This document shows positions 43,269-52,267 of a stretch of 53,399 nucleotides of DNA, in pieces. The notes beneath the pieces were generated by a model. That model searched no databases. It was given only the letters and a program-made list of their open reading frames with translations, and was not told where the DNA came from. This DNA comes from Bacteroidia bacterium (GTDB lineage Bacteria; Bacteroidota; Bacteroidia; UKL13-3), in contig JAIBAK010000022.1 of assembly GCA_019695215.1 (NCBI GenBank), positions 1-53,399 on the forward strand, given 5' to 3'. The translations under genes were made by a program, and so were the position numbers. Each line of letters opens with the position of its first letter. Position 1 is the stretch's first letter.

Positions 43269-46200
43269 TTATTTTATCACTGATAGCTTTTCCCTATAGA
43301 TGTTTATGCCGTTCTCTTTAACCAGGATCTGGTAAATACCCGATGCCAATGAAGAAAGGTCATATACAAACTTGTTTTCACCTGTTTGCGCCACCTGCTT
43401 CAACGAAACCGCCCTTCCTGTCATGTCAACAGCTTCCAGTTCGCATGTGCCGTTTGTATTACCAATAATAGCTACATTAAGTTGGTTACCGGCCGGGTTA
43501 GGATATATTGAAACAGCGTGCATAGATTTTATCTTTTTGATACCGGCCGGAAGCTCTCTGGTCGGTGCTCCATCGTATGCTGTATTATCCATATGAGACC
43601 CTGTCCAAAATGCACAGGAAAGAGTATTAGAACCTAATGGGGAACCTGAAACTCCTGTTACACCTCCGATGTTTATATCACTTGTAGTTAAATCGGATGC
43701 TGAATTGATAGAGTATAGGTTACCCCCCTTTGGAAGAGTGGAAATAGACGCTGCAAGGCTCCCCAATATTATTTTATTAGTAGGAAGCGAGCTGTAAATA
43801 AAATTGTTTGCTCCTCCTGATAAAGCAATGTCTGCTACATCAAGGCTTATTGAATAGTTTGATGCGTTTTGAAAAAGATTGCTTCCCGGTGTTCTTGTAT
43901 TGATTCCGTCCAACATGGTTATATTGCCTCCGGCTATTTTTACTTCGCCATCTATCTTTAGTACATCCGCTATATTACTTATAAACTGGTTGCATGACAA
44001 AGCAAGATAATTATCTGCATTATGTGAAATGGCTAAACCATTTGAGCTAAAATTTGAATTGTAAACAAGCAGTTTTGCATTATTGTCTCCGTCAAAATCT
44101 ATTGCCGTGGTATTGGAGGTGGCAATACCGGTAAATTCGCACATATCTTCCATATCTTCGGCTTTCCACCCAATGCTGCAGGTAGTAAATTTAATGAACT
44201 TCAGTTTGACATTCATCTCTGTTGTATGAATTGCTTTCTGACATACATTGAAAAAACAATCGCCTATTTCAATTTTATTACTGAACGAACCGGACGGTCT
44301 GCGTATACCGGTTTTAGCATTATTGAAATCGCAATGTCTTATCACCACATCATCTCCATCCGATGTATTGATGGTAATACCGTTGTGCACATAATTATCT
44401 GCGCTCCCTGTACGATTAAACACAAGGTCCTGCAAATCAATTTTAGGATACAGATTGATATTGGCATCGGTACCCATTTCGATAATGCCATTCTGAATAT
44501 CTATTTCATCTAATTGGGTGAAACTCCCCGAGCTGGTTTCTACAGTGGTCCCAGCAGCCACTTCCATTATTTTATCGCTTGTATTACTTCCTGTAATAGT
44601 AAGTATAGCCCCACTACCTGCAGCTGCAATGCGGGGATTAGAAGAACCTGGAGTCGTTTTAGAAAACTTCAGATACCCGTTGAATCCGGAACCGTTACTA
44701 AGCGCCATGGTAGTGCTGCCATTTAATTTTAAAGTTCCTTGTATTTCTATTACACAATCATTCCCATTCAGGTTTAAATCGGCACCATCCTCAACTTCAA
44801 GCGTTGCCCCTTCCTTTATAACCAGTCTTGAGTTTTCGTACATTTCAAAATGAGAACCAGCCTTTAGAACCAACTTGCTACCGTTATTTATATGTAGTTC
44901 TCCTGAACGGCTACCCGTACCATCTCCTAATTGTAAGGTGCCATTTACATTAATGATAGTTGCAGCAGCGGCAAAACACAGATTGTGTTTAATGGTTTCC
45001 ACCCTGTAAAGGGAATTTGCCGGTGGGTTGCTGTTATTATTTGTTGGATCATCACTATACCCAGCCTTAGTATCCTTATTAACGGCCAGAGTACCATCTA
45101 TAGTCAGGGTTCCCGAGCCAATCCAGTCACTTACCGGTTCTCCGTAATTGTATGTTTTTCCCGCTGCTATGGTAGTCGGGTTGGGGATCATATCCAGCAT
45201 TTCATTATTGAAAACACTTGCGCTATAAGGAGTAAACTCACAATGAATAGCATTTCGCAACGGTGGAACTGTAATATCATCAGTAGTTATAAATCTCTTA
45301 AAAAGAGCATACTGTCTGTTATTACTAGAAACTGTTCCATCATCACTTACCTCTAAGTCGTAATCATCATCATGATTATCATCTACATCCACTGCACTAA
45401 TCGTTGGGATAAAACATTGGTATGGAAAGTAAACCGTGACTGTAGGAATATGGTTCTGAAGAAACCAAGGCACCGTTTTTTTATCAGCATAGTTGCTGAG
45501 TATATTTCCTGTAGTTAAATAGCCATTGCCCAAACTGCCGGGTTTGCTATCCAGTCCGTTCCATTGAGTTGCATTGGACCACACATAATAAGGATAAAAC
45601 ACCTGGTTGTTTATGCGGTTGATGATGGCACTTTCAAAAACCCTCTTTTGGGCTGGGTTTACCCCTTCGGGAACAGCCCACATTTGAAAATAATAACTTG
45701 CAAACGCTATTCTGCTTGTTCCAATAGTGTAATAACTACTTAATGTTAACGCTCCGGGTGTTAAAGTATACCAAATTCCTCCGGCAAGTGTGCCCTGATT
45801 TACCCCCCACCCTGATCCATTGCTTATAGCTATTGCTTTGCATCCCAAGTCATCAAAATCACCAATGGCTTTAAGTTCATCATAAAAATCTGTATGTAAA
45901 CTATTAGTGTTTATATTATTAATAAGCATCTGTTGTCCTGCCGGACAGGTAAGAGCAAGATAATCCCAAAGCACATCTTCTAACTCAACATGAGATACAG
46001 ATTGGTTATGCACAAAGTACAAGTTATACATGGTTTTAGTAAGGGCCTGCATAGCTAGGGGCACATTCACTCCAAGATGTGGCGAATCGTGCGAGTAATA
46101 CAACCGCGTATCGTGATCCGGATTATCACCCGGATCAGCAATATGTTTCGCATGCATATCCCCTAATGCATACCTTGCTACTATGCCTCCCATACTCGTA

Positions 46201-47408
46201 CCCAATAATACATTCTTGGATAGTGACCCATTAGAAGCTTTTTCTTCATTTACCAATTTTATTATTTTTTCAAGCACCAACGCATTGCTTTGTATGTAAT
46301 CAAATGGTCTAAAAAAAACAACAAAAACAAGATCATATCCTTGGCTGACAATTGAATTAAAAACTCCCAAGTCAACCTCACCAATAGTTGCGAAATAGTC
46401 TTTTCCAGTAGGCACACTCCTATTATAAAATGATTGACCTGAGGCTTTGGGAGTGCTGAATCCACCAGCCATAATAAAAGGCCTCCGTAGTTTTTTATCG
46501 GAGTTGCAACCGTAATGAATAAACACGTGGGCTGCTCCAGTCACTTGGGGGCCGTCCACAGGTTCATAGGCCTCATCAGCTTCAATAAAATAATGTTCAT
46601 CATACTTCCCTAAAACAGAAGGCCCAAACATATAGACCCCATCTTGTACTTCCAGATAAAAATGGGAAATCCTTTCCTCCATGTCTTCAAGTATAACTTT
46701 TACTATAACATCAACAACTCCAGCTTCCGGAAACAACACCGGGACTACTGAACCTAAAGACACCATTTGCCATCCTTGTCCATCATTAAAATCTACTTCA
46801 ATATGGTCTACATCACGCTCATCATTGGATATATACAAATGCTCCGGAAATATAAAGTTAACCGCGGTTGTATCAGTTTGCAGGGTAGCAGCCGCGGCTA
46901 TAAAGCAGGTATTCTCCTCGTATGGGCTATTCTCTCTTTCCTCCACATCATACATTTCAAGGCCACTCATACTTAATAAATGCTCTTCAAAAGCATCAAC
47001 CCGAATACTATTGTAATTCATATTTATAATGGAAACGGGAATATACCCACTGTCCAAGTAACTTTGCATGGTGTCAACCAAATGATAAAGTTCTGTTGTA
47101 TCATGTGCTATTGCTGTATCGACAGATGCCCTTTTGAGGGTGCCATAGGCACGCCTCCATAAAAACAAATTGGATTGATTGCTATCCAGCGAAGTGCCAT
47201 TAAACAACGTTATAGGTAAAGTGCTAAGAGATTTCTCAATCAGAATTCCAGTTGGCACCTGACCCAGATCCACATGCTTAAATATAGAATCCGTCATTTC
47301 TTCAAAAGTAAAAGGGCTTACAGATTCAACAAAAACAGAATCCCCTTGTGCAAGAGCATCACTTAGAAACAAGCGGGCCAATAGACTAACTATCAGTAAT
47401 TTTTTCAT
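43269..47408 (-). CDS. T9SS type A cargo: PGAP1/lipase-like alpha/beta hydrolase with beta-helix region
   Basis: A 1379-residue exported protein. Signal peptide about 1-21 (ALAQ). An alpha/beta-hydrolase domain begins near RRPFIMAGGFSTP (309-321); the nucleophile elbow is GTSMGG with serine 405, and SHDSPHLGVNVP lies about 35 residues later, as in PGAP1-like and related lipases/esterases. The second half has short strand-rich turns (GELHINNGSKLVLKAGSHFEM, IKEGATLEVEDGADLNLNG) typical of right-handed beta-helices. The last 80 residues are the T9SS type A sorting domain (SIYPNPAGNQLNVAI, DLSSLASGIYQILV, EKLSVIK). Likely a surface or secreted esterase/lipase; the substrate is unknown. It lies 33 bp after the lipoprotein gene on the same strand, probably one operon. 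Confidence 0.82.
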   Translation of the reverse strand: MKKLLIVSLLARLFLSDALAQGDSVFVESVSPFTFEEMTDSIFKHVDLGQVPTGILIEKSLSTLPITLFNGTSLDSNQSNLFLWRRAYGTLKRASVDTAIAHDTTELYHLVDTMQSYLDSGYIPVSIINMNYNSIRVDAFEEHLLSMSGLEMYDVEERENSPYEENTCFIAAAATLQTDTTAVNFIFPEHLYISNDERDVDHIEVDFNDGQGWQMVSLGSVVPVLFPEAGVVDVIVKVILEDMEERISHFYLEVQDGVYMFGPSVLGKYDEHYFIEADEAYEPVDGPQVTGAAHVFIHYGCNSDKKLRRPFIMAGGFSTPKASGQSFYNRSVPTGKDYFATIGEVDLGVFNSIVSQGYDLVFVVFFRPFDYIQSNALVLEKIIKLVNEEKASNGSLSKNVLLGTSMGGIVARYALGDMHAKHIADPGDNPDHDTRLYYSHDSPHLGVNVPLAMQALTKTMYNLYFVHNQSVSHVELEDVLWDYLALTCPAGQQMLINNINTNSLHTDFYDELKAIGDFDDLGCKAIAISNGSGWGVNQGTLAGGIWYTLTPGALTLSSYYTIGTSRIAFASYYFQMWAVPEGVNPAQKRVFESAIINRINNQVFYPYYVWSNATQWNGLDSKPGSLGNGYLTTGNILSNYADKKTVPWFLQNHIPTVTVYFPYQCFIPTISAVDVDDNHDDDYDLEVSDDGTVSSNNRQYALFKRFITTDDITVPPLRNAIHCEFTPYSASVFNNEMLDMIPNPTTIAAGKTYNYGEPVSDWIGSGTLTIDGTLAVNKDTKAGYSDDPTNNNSNPPANSLYRVETIKHNLCFAAAATIINVNGTLQLGDGTGSRSGELHINNGSKLVLKAGSHFEMYENSRLVIKEGATLEVEDGADLNLNGNDCVIEIQGTLKLNGSTTMALSNGSGFNGYLKFSKTTPGSSNPRIAAAGSGAILTITGSNTSDKIMEVAAGTTVETSSGSFTQLDEIDIQNGIIEMGTDANINLYPKIDLQDLVFNRTGSADNYVHNGITINTSDGDDVVIRHCDFNNAKTGIRRPSGSFSNKIEIGDCFFNVCQKAIHTTEMNVKLKFIKFTTCSIGWKAEDMEDMCEFTGIATSNTTAIDFDGDNNAKLLVYNSNFSSNGLAISHNADNYLALSCNQFISNIADVLKIDGEVKIAGGNITMLDGINTRTPGSNLFQNASNYSISLDVADIALSGGANNFIYSSLPTNKIILGSLAASISTLPKGGNLYSINSASDLTTSDINIGGVTGVSGSPLGSNTLSCAFWTGSHMDNTAYDGAPTRELPAGIKKIKSMHAVSIYPNPAGNQLNVAIIGNTNGTCELEAVDMTGRAVSLKQVAQTGENKFVYDLSSLASGIYQILVKENGINIYREKLSVIK

Positions 47409-47441
47409 ATTATTTTAGGCTTAAGATTGTTATTTTATTGT

Positions 47442-47984
47442 TTAGGGATAATGGACCAGATCAAAACGGCCTTTGGTTACATTTAGTTTGGAGTGTCCAC
47501 TTTCGTCAAATAAAGAAAAATTAAAGGTGCCTGCAACTACCCGTACAGGGCCAGTGGTATCCAGACGTGAGATGTTCAAGCTTGCATACCCGCTGTAATT
47601 TGTAAAATATCCTGAATTGTAAAACTGTTCATTAAATCTTGCTGAAAACTGCCCGTTATTTAAATCATTAAACAAAATAAAATGCTCGCCAACATTATTA
47701 ATTTTCTTTGCGATTATCACCATACGTTCCTTAATGGATGTAAACATCGGGTCATCATAAATTGTGTACTGTATTACCAATTCTTCATTCCAATAGGTAA
47801 CATAAAATGGCGCAAGATTACCACTCCTGCCCATAGGCCAAGCTTTGCCATTCATTAAACAACCAAAGGTATTAGCCCCCCAATTTGTAACCGAAGGAAG
47901 CTTATCTTCCTCGCTTTCCTTTTTACAATGCAGGCTAAGGCAACAAAGGGATGAAAACAGAATCAAAAGTTTGATATGATTCAT
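47442..47984 (-). CDS. DUF6252-like surface lipoprotein (paralog C), first gene of the hydrolase operon
   Basis: A 180-residue predicted lipoprotein with cysteine 20 (LSLHC) followed by KKESEED, which fits the C-x-K-D/E surface-export signal of Bacteroidota. The domain shows NWGANTFGCLMNG, YWNEELVI, SRLDTTGPVRVVAGTFNFSL and a final KGRFDLVHY, aligning along its full length with the lipoprotein at 441-965. It precedes the T9SS hydrolase gene by 33 bp and is behind a perfect -7 box. A role as surface partner, inhibitor or immunity factor for the hydrolase is possible but only inferred. Confidence 0.75.
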   Translation of the reverse strand: MNHIKLLILFSSLCCLSLHCKKESEEDKLPSVTNWGANTFGCLMNGKAWPMGRSGNLAPFYVTYWNEELVIQYTIYDDPMFTSIKERMVIIAKKINNVGEHFILFNDLNNGQFSARFNEQFYNSGYFTNYSGYASLNISRLDTTGPVRVVAGTFNFSLFDESGHSKLNVTKGRFDLVHYP

Positions 47985-48003
47985 ATACAGGGCATTTAGT
48001 ATA

Positions 48004-48035
48004 TCAAATATAAAGCATTTTTTTTAAGAAAAGCA
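48004..48035 (-). promoter_or_regulatory. promoter of the lipoprotein/hydrolase operon
   Basis: The minus strand reads TTG (48035-48033), 21 bases, then TATATTTG (48011-48004), a perfect -7 element. The leader before the ATG at 47984 would be short, about 13 bases. Confidence 0.5.
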
Positions 48036-48082
48036 AGCCCTATGGTATGCTTAATTTTTAATGGTACATGTTGAGTTGTTTT

Positions 48083-48119
48083 AATTCAGCATTCGAAATT
48101 CAATAAACAGTTTAGAGTT
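48083..48119. repeat. right copy of the direct repeat flanking the lipoprotein/T9SS cassette
   Basis: AATTCAGCATT, eight extra bases plus two, then AATAAACAGTTTAGAGTT; 28 of 29 positions agree with the copy at 43176-43204 once the insertion CGAAATTC and its neighbours are allowed for (the exact gap placement is uncertain). The rest of this 216-bp gap (47985-48200) is AT-rich with no gene that I can support; an imperfect palindrome lies near 48148-48166. Confidence 0.6.
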
Positions 48120-48200
48120 GCCTTGTTATCCGGATTTTTTGTTGTCCATGCAACGTTGTAACGCATCTGAGAAACAGGTACTGCTATGCGGCCCCCGTTT

Positions 48201-50072
48201 TTATTCAATTCTTAATTGCTGGCCAATGCTAAGGGTAAAATCTTTGAGTCCGTTGAGCGACATGAGTTCGTCAATGGTTACATTATATTTCCGTGAGATG
48301 GAATAAAGGGTTTCTTTGGCTGTTACAATATGAAAAACGGGCTCCTGCACTTTATTTTCCTCCGGCATTTCGTTGCGTTTCGCATTTTGAAGTATCACCA
48401 GTTCCTGACCAACCCTCACATTTAAATTCTGGAGCTGGTTAAGGGCAATAAGTTCATCAACGGTAAGGTTGTATTTTTTTGCGATGCCATACAAGGTTTC
48501 CTTTTCAGCCACCACATGCACCCCTGTTTTTATAAGTTGATTGCGTACTGTAGGCAACTGATGCTGATTTACGATAAGCGGCATCCCAATGCTGATGGTG
48601 TCTGATACCAGTTTATTTAATTCCTTCAGGTCAGCTACTTTCAAATTGTATTTGTGCGAAATGGAGTAAAGGGTTTCTTTAGGCTGAACGGTATGTAAAA
48701 AAGTTTCTTCCGAATTATTTACATTAGAGTCGGCACGGTGTTCTATTGGCAACTGTTCTATTTGCTTGGCCGTAGCTTCAATATTCTCCTTTGGTTGTTC
48801 CGAAACATAAATCTGTTCTTCGGTAAGGTATGAGGTGGTGGTATCAGAAGTAAAAGTATCTGCCTGTACTGTTTCGGCCGGAAGAGCCGGTACCTCTGCT
48901 TTTATTTCCTCCTGCACACGTATGGTATCGGCAGGAAGTTCAGTTACATTTTTTGGAATATCAATAACGGGCTTAGCTGCAACCGTATCTTTTTTTACCT
49001 CACGGATAACAGAATCTGCCTTTGTCTCAACAGGGAAAACTTTTTTTACTTCAGCAGGAGGCATTTCAACAGGAGGGGCGGGTGGCGGTAAAACGGGAAT
49101 AAGCATAGGCCGGAACATTTCGTCCTGACGGGTGCGTAACCGCGGAGCTGTTTTGCGATGACTTTGCAGGTTTAATGTTTCACTCCACATAGGCTCGGTG
49201 CCCATTTCCATTTGATTGAGTTTGTAGAGTGTTTTGAGTTTAATAGCAAAGCGCTGAGAAATGCGGTACATATTATCGCCAAACTGCACTTCATAAACGG
49301 CTACCGTTCCTTTATTAAATTTTGGTTTCAGGTATAGTGTATCTCCCTCTTTTGGTTCGTTCCCCCTTTTTATATCATTATACTTATAAATCTGCCACAC
49401 CATCATATCATTCTCCAGCGCAATTTTTGCATAACTGTCGCCCTTTTTTGCGCGAACCACCGGAATTCCGTTAAACTCTTTTAATGCCGGAATCTGATGT
49501 TGCTGCACAAATACTTCTTTTTCTTTTTTTATTTCTTCCTGCTTTTGCTCTCCAGGCTTTTGTAAATCGTATTGATGCAAATTGTGTTTTTCAATAAAAC
49601 CAATCAGCAACTGAGGATAATTAGGATTAGTGGCATACCCTGCTTTTTTCAGCCCGTAAGCCCAGTCCTGAAAATTATCGGGAGCCAAATCAAACAAAAA
49701 AGAATAACGCACCGAGTTCATCAGAAAATCAGAATGGTCGCGATACGATTCTTCAGCAGTTTTGTACGAACGGAAACATTCCTGAGGCGCATCATCATCT
49801 TCGTGGATGGTATCACCCGTCCAGCCCTTTTTACATTTAATCCCAAAGTGATTATTGGCTTGAATAGCCAGCCGGCTATTGCCGCTCCCCGACTCCAGAA
49901 TTCCCTGCGCCAGCGTAATACTTGCCGGTATACGCGAGCGAAGCATCTCGGCTATGGCAATTTCCTTGTATTTTTCAATATATTGTTCCGTGGTCATTTT
50001 CTGCTCTGTTTGAGCAAACAACCCGCTGAACATAAGAATATTTATCGCAAATAAAAGGCTGGTCTTTTTCAT
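48201..50072 (-). CDS. LysM-repeat glucosaminidase (peptidoglycan hydrolase)
   Basis: A 623-residue exported enzyme. Signal peptide about 1-21 (LFAQ), then a glucosaminidase (GH73-like, mannosyl-glycoprotein endo-beta-N-acetylglucosaminidase fold) domain at about 25-165 with the probable catalytic glutamate 60 in AQGILESGSGNS and the following NNHFGIKCKKGW and DFLMN...YSFLF. Two degenerate LysM modules follow, then a proline/threonine-rich linker (about 320-460), and three good LysM modules (LHTVQPKETLYSISHKYN, VHVVAEKETLYGIAKKYN, FHIVTAKETLYSISRKYN) that bind glycan chains. Role: cutting peptidoglycan during growth or division. The ATG at 50072 is used; one codon upstream is a TTG. Confidence 0.9.
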   Translation of the reverse strand: MKKTSLLFAINILMFSGLFAQTEQKMTTEQYIEKYKEIAIAEMLRSRIPASITLAQGILESGSGNSRLAIQANNHFGIKCKKGWTGDTIHEDDDAPQECFRSYKTAEESYRDHSDFLMNSVRYSFLFDLAPDNFQDWAYGLKKAGYATNPNYPQLLIGFIEKHNLHQYDLQKPGEQKQEEIKKEKEVFVQQHQIPALKEFNGIPVVRAKKGDSYAKIALENDMMVWQIYKYNDIKRGNEPKEGDTLYLKPKFNKGTVAVYEVQFGDNMYRISQRFAIKLKTLYKLNQMEMGTEPMWSETLNLQSHRKTAPRLRTRQDEMFRPMLIPVLPPPAPPVEMPPAEVKKVFPVETKADSVIREVKKDTVAAKPVIDIPKNVTELPADTIRVQEEIKAEVPALPAETVQADTFTSDTTTSYLTEEQIYVSEQPKENIEATAKQIEQLPIEHRADSNVNNSEETFLHTVQPKETLYSISHKYNLKVADLKELNKLVSDTISIGMPLIVNQHQLPTVRNQLIKTGVHVVAEKETLYGIAKKYNLTVDELIALNQLQNLNVRVGQELVILQNAKRNEMPEENKVQEPVFHIVTAKETLYSISRKYNVTIDELMSLNGLKDFTLSIGQQLRIE

Positions 50073-50191
50073 CAATATGCTAATTGGCAGTAAACTTGCA
50101 GCAAAGTTCAGCCCTGTGGCGCGTTTACTTCTTGTGCGCTGTAAGGTTTTTACTCACAAAACGTTTTAATTTGTACAGTTAATAGTTCATT

Positions 50192-52267
50192 ATGCGGAAA
50201 TTACTTTTTATACTAATCACATATTCATCCCTGACATTTGCTTCTCCTGCATTAGAGAATCATACAAAATGGATGTTTAGCTTTAACAAGTCAGAAGTAA
50301 AGATTGGAGATGAAGTTGAATTGATTTTTACTGCTTTAATCGAAAAGAATTGGTATATGTACTCTACCGATCTTGACCCAAAACTTGTTGGCCCTATACC
50401 CGCGTCCTTTAACTTCACCCCAAATTCCTCGTATAAGCTGATTGGTGAAATAAGGCCGATTCATCCTAAACACAGATTTGACGAAGTATGGGGTGGTGAA
50501 ATTTCTATTTTTGAAAACAGAGCAGAATTCAGACAAAAAATAAAAATTCTGAGTGTAAACCCGGTAATTAAAGGTACCTATTCTTATGTGCATTGCATCA
50601 TAACGGGAGATGGAAGATGTATAAATGTAGAAGACGAAGATTTTGAGTTTAAAGGTTTAAAAGTACAGGCTGCGGAAGCAAACACTCCGCAAACAATTAC
50701 CCCCGACACCACTTCGGTAACCGAAGTGATTACAGCAGATACGGCTCACAAACCGGCCGCCAATCCTGCAACAAGTGAAGAAATAAAGAAAACGGAAACC
50801 GCTGATGTAGCCGGTGGTGGTAAATCGTTCTGGGCATTTTTAATTTTTGCTTTTTTAGGTGGATTAACCGCGGTGATTACCCCTTGTGTGTTTCCCATGC
50901 TGCCTATGACTGTTACATTCTTCACCAAAAAGAGCGAGACACGTGCACAGGCACTCAGGCGGGCATTCATGTTTGGCGGTTCTATAGTGTTAATTTATTC
51001 CCTTATCGGTTTACTGTTTGGCGTGTTGGGTTTAGGCCCTGACTTCGGCAACTGGCTCAGCACACATTGGGTACCCAATGTACTGTTCTTCGTTATTTTC
51101 ATTGTGTTTGGTGCCGCCTTTCTGGGTATGTTCGAACTGACGCTGCCAAGTGGTTTTGTGAATAAAATTGATTCCAAGTCAAACATGGGAAGCATGGCCG
51201 GAGTATTTTTTATGGCCTTTACGCTGGTACTAGTTTCGTTTTCGTGCACAGGCCCCATTGTGGGCAGTTTGCTTATTGAAGCGGTTGGCGGAAAACTTTT
51301 GAAACCAGTGCTCGGTATGTTCTCCTTCTCGCTGGCACTGGCGCTCCCGTTTACCCTGTTTGCTATTTTCCCCAATTGGTTACAGAATTTGCCTAAGTCG
51401 GGCGGCTGGCTTAACTCGGTAAAAGTGGTATTGGGATTTTTAGAGGTTGCCTTAGCTTTTAAATTTTTGTCTATTGCCGATCAGGTATATCACTGGGGAA
51501 TATTAGACCGCGAAGTGTACCTTGCTTTATGGATTGTGATTTTCTTTTTACTTGGAATGTATTTGCTGGGTAAATTAAAATTTCATCACGACAGCGACCT
51601 GCCTTACCTAAGTGTACCAAGACTGGGAATGGCCATTGCCGTATTTACTTTTGTATTGTACCTGATACCGGGTTTATTTGGTGCTCCGCTCAAGGCGCTC
51701 AGCGGATATCTGCCTCCACAAAGCACACTCGATTTTGATTTGTACACCAACAAAGGAACAAGCACCGAAACCACTACAGGTGATGAACTGGGCCAAGTGA
51801 AATATGCAGATAAGTTTCATTTACCGCATAACCTGCATGGTTTTTTTGATTACAAACAAGCATTGGAATACTCAAAAAAAGTGAACAAACCCATTTTTAT
51901 TGATTTTACCGGGCACGGTTGTGTAAACTGCCGCGAAATGGAAGCCAATGTATGGAGTGACCCCCAGGTATTGAAACGCCTGAATGAAAATTTTGTGGTG
52001 GTAGCTTTATATGCCGATGACAAAACCGAATTGCCCGAAAGTGAGTGGTATCTCTCGAAATACGATAACAAAATTAAAAAGACCATTGGCAAGCAAAACT
52101 CCGACTTGCAGATTACAAAGTACAATGCGAATGCGCAGCCCTTGTATGTGCTGATTGACGGGAACGAGCAGTTACTTACTCAACCTAAAGCATATGATCT
52201 GGAGGTTTCCAATTTTGTAAAATTTCTTGACGAAGGCGTGGCCGAATATAAAAAGCTTCATCCATGA
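50192..52267 (+). CDS. DsbD-like thiol:disulfide interchange protein
   Basis: A 691-residue membrane protein that would carry electrons from cytoplasmic thioredoxin to the periplasm. Domains in order: signal peptide (1-18), N-terminal DsbD-alpha-like beta domain (about 25-160) with cysteines 135 and 143, a linker, eight membrane segments (about 213-500) with the paired cysteines C232 (ITPCVFPMLPM) and C352 (SFSCTGPIVG), and a C-terminal thioredoxin-like domain with CVNC at 577-580 (DFTGHGCVNCREME). All cysteine pairs expected of DsbD are present, so it should be active. It can keep exported cysteine proteins reduced or correct disulfides. The downstream transglutaminase-like gene overlaps by 4 bp. 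Confidence 0.9.
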   Translation: MRKLLFILITYSSLTFASPALENHTKWMFSFNKSEVKIGDEVELIFTALIEKNWYMYSTDLDPKLVGPIPASFNFTPNSSYKLIGEIRPIHPKHRFDEVWGGEISIFENRAEFRQKIKILSVNPVIKGTYSYVHCIITGDGRCINVEDEDFEFKGLKVQAAEANTPQTITPDTTSVTEVITADTAHKPAANPATSEEIKKTETADVAGGGKSFWAFLIFAFLGGLTAVITPCVFPMLPMTVTFFTKKSETRAQALRRAFMFGGSIVLIYSLIGLLFGVLGLGPDFGNWLSTHWVPNVLFFVIFIVFGAAFLGMFELTLPSGFVNKIDSKSNMGSMAGVFFMAFTLVLVSFSCTGPIVGSLLIEAVGGKLLKPVLGMFSFSLALALPFTLFAIFPNWLQNLPKSGGWLNSVKVVLGFLEVALAFKFLSIADQVYHWGILDREVYLALWIVIFFLLGMYLLGKLKFHHDSDLPYLSVPRLGMAIAVFTFVLYLIPGLFGAPLKALSGYLPPQSTLDFDLYTNKGTSTETTTGDELGQVKYADKFHLPHNLHGFFDYKQALEYSKKVNKPIFIDFTGHGCVNCREMEANVWSDPQVLKRLNENFVVVALYADDKTELPESEWYLSKYDNKIKKTIGKQNSDLQITKYNANAQPLYVLIDGNEQLLTQPKAYDLEVSNFVKFLDEGVAEYKKLHP

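Noticed and set aside
44226..46976. Plus-strand open frames inside the T9SS hydrolase gene
   Set aside because: They are antisense shadows of a long continuous frame with clear domains; they have no family motifs or ribosome binding sites.
48118..48306. Plus-strand 62-codon frame beginning in the gap before the glucosaminidase gene
   Set aside because: Two thirds overlap the LysM coding sequence in antisense; no motif, no signal peptide, no ribosome binding site.
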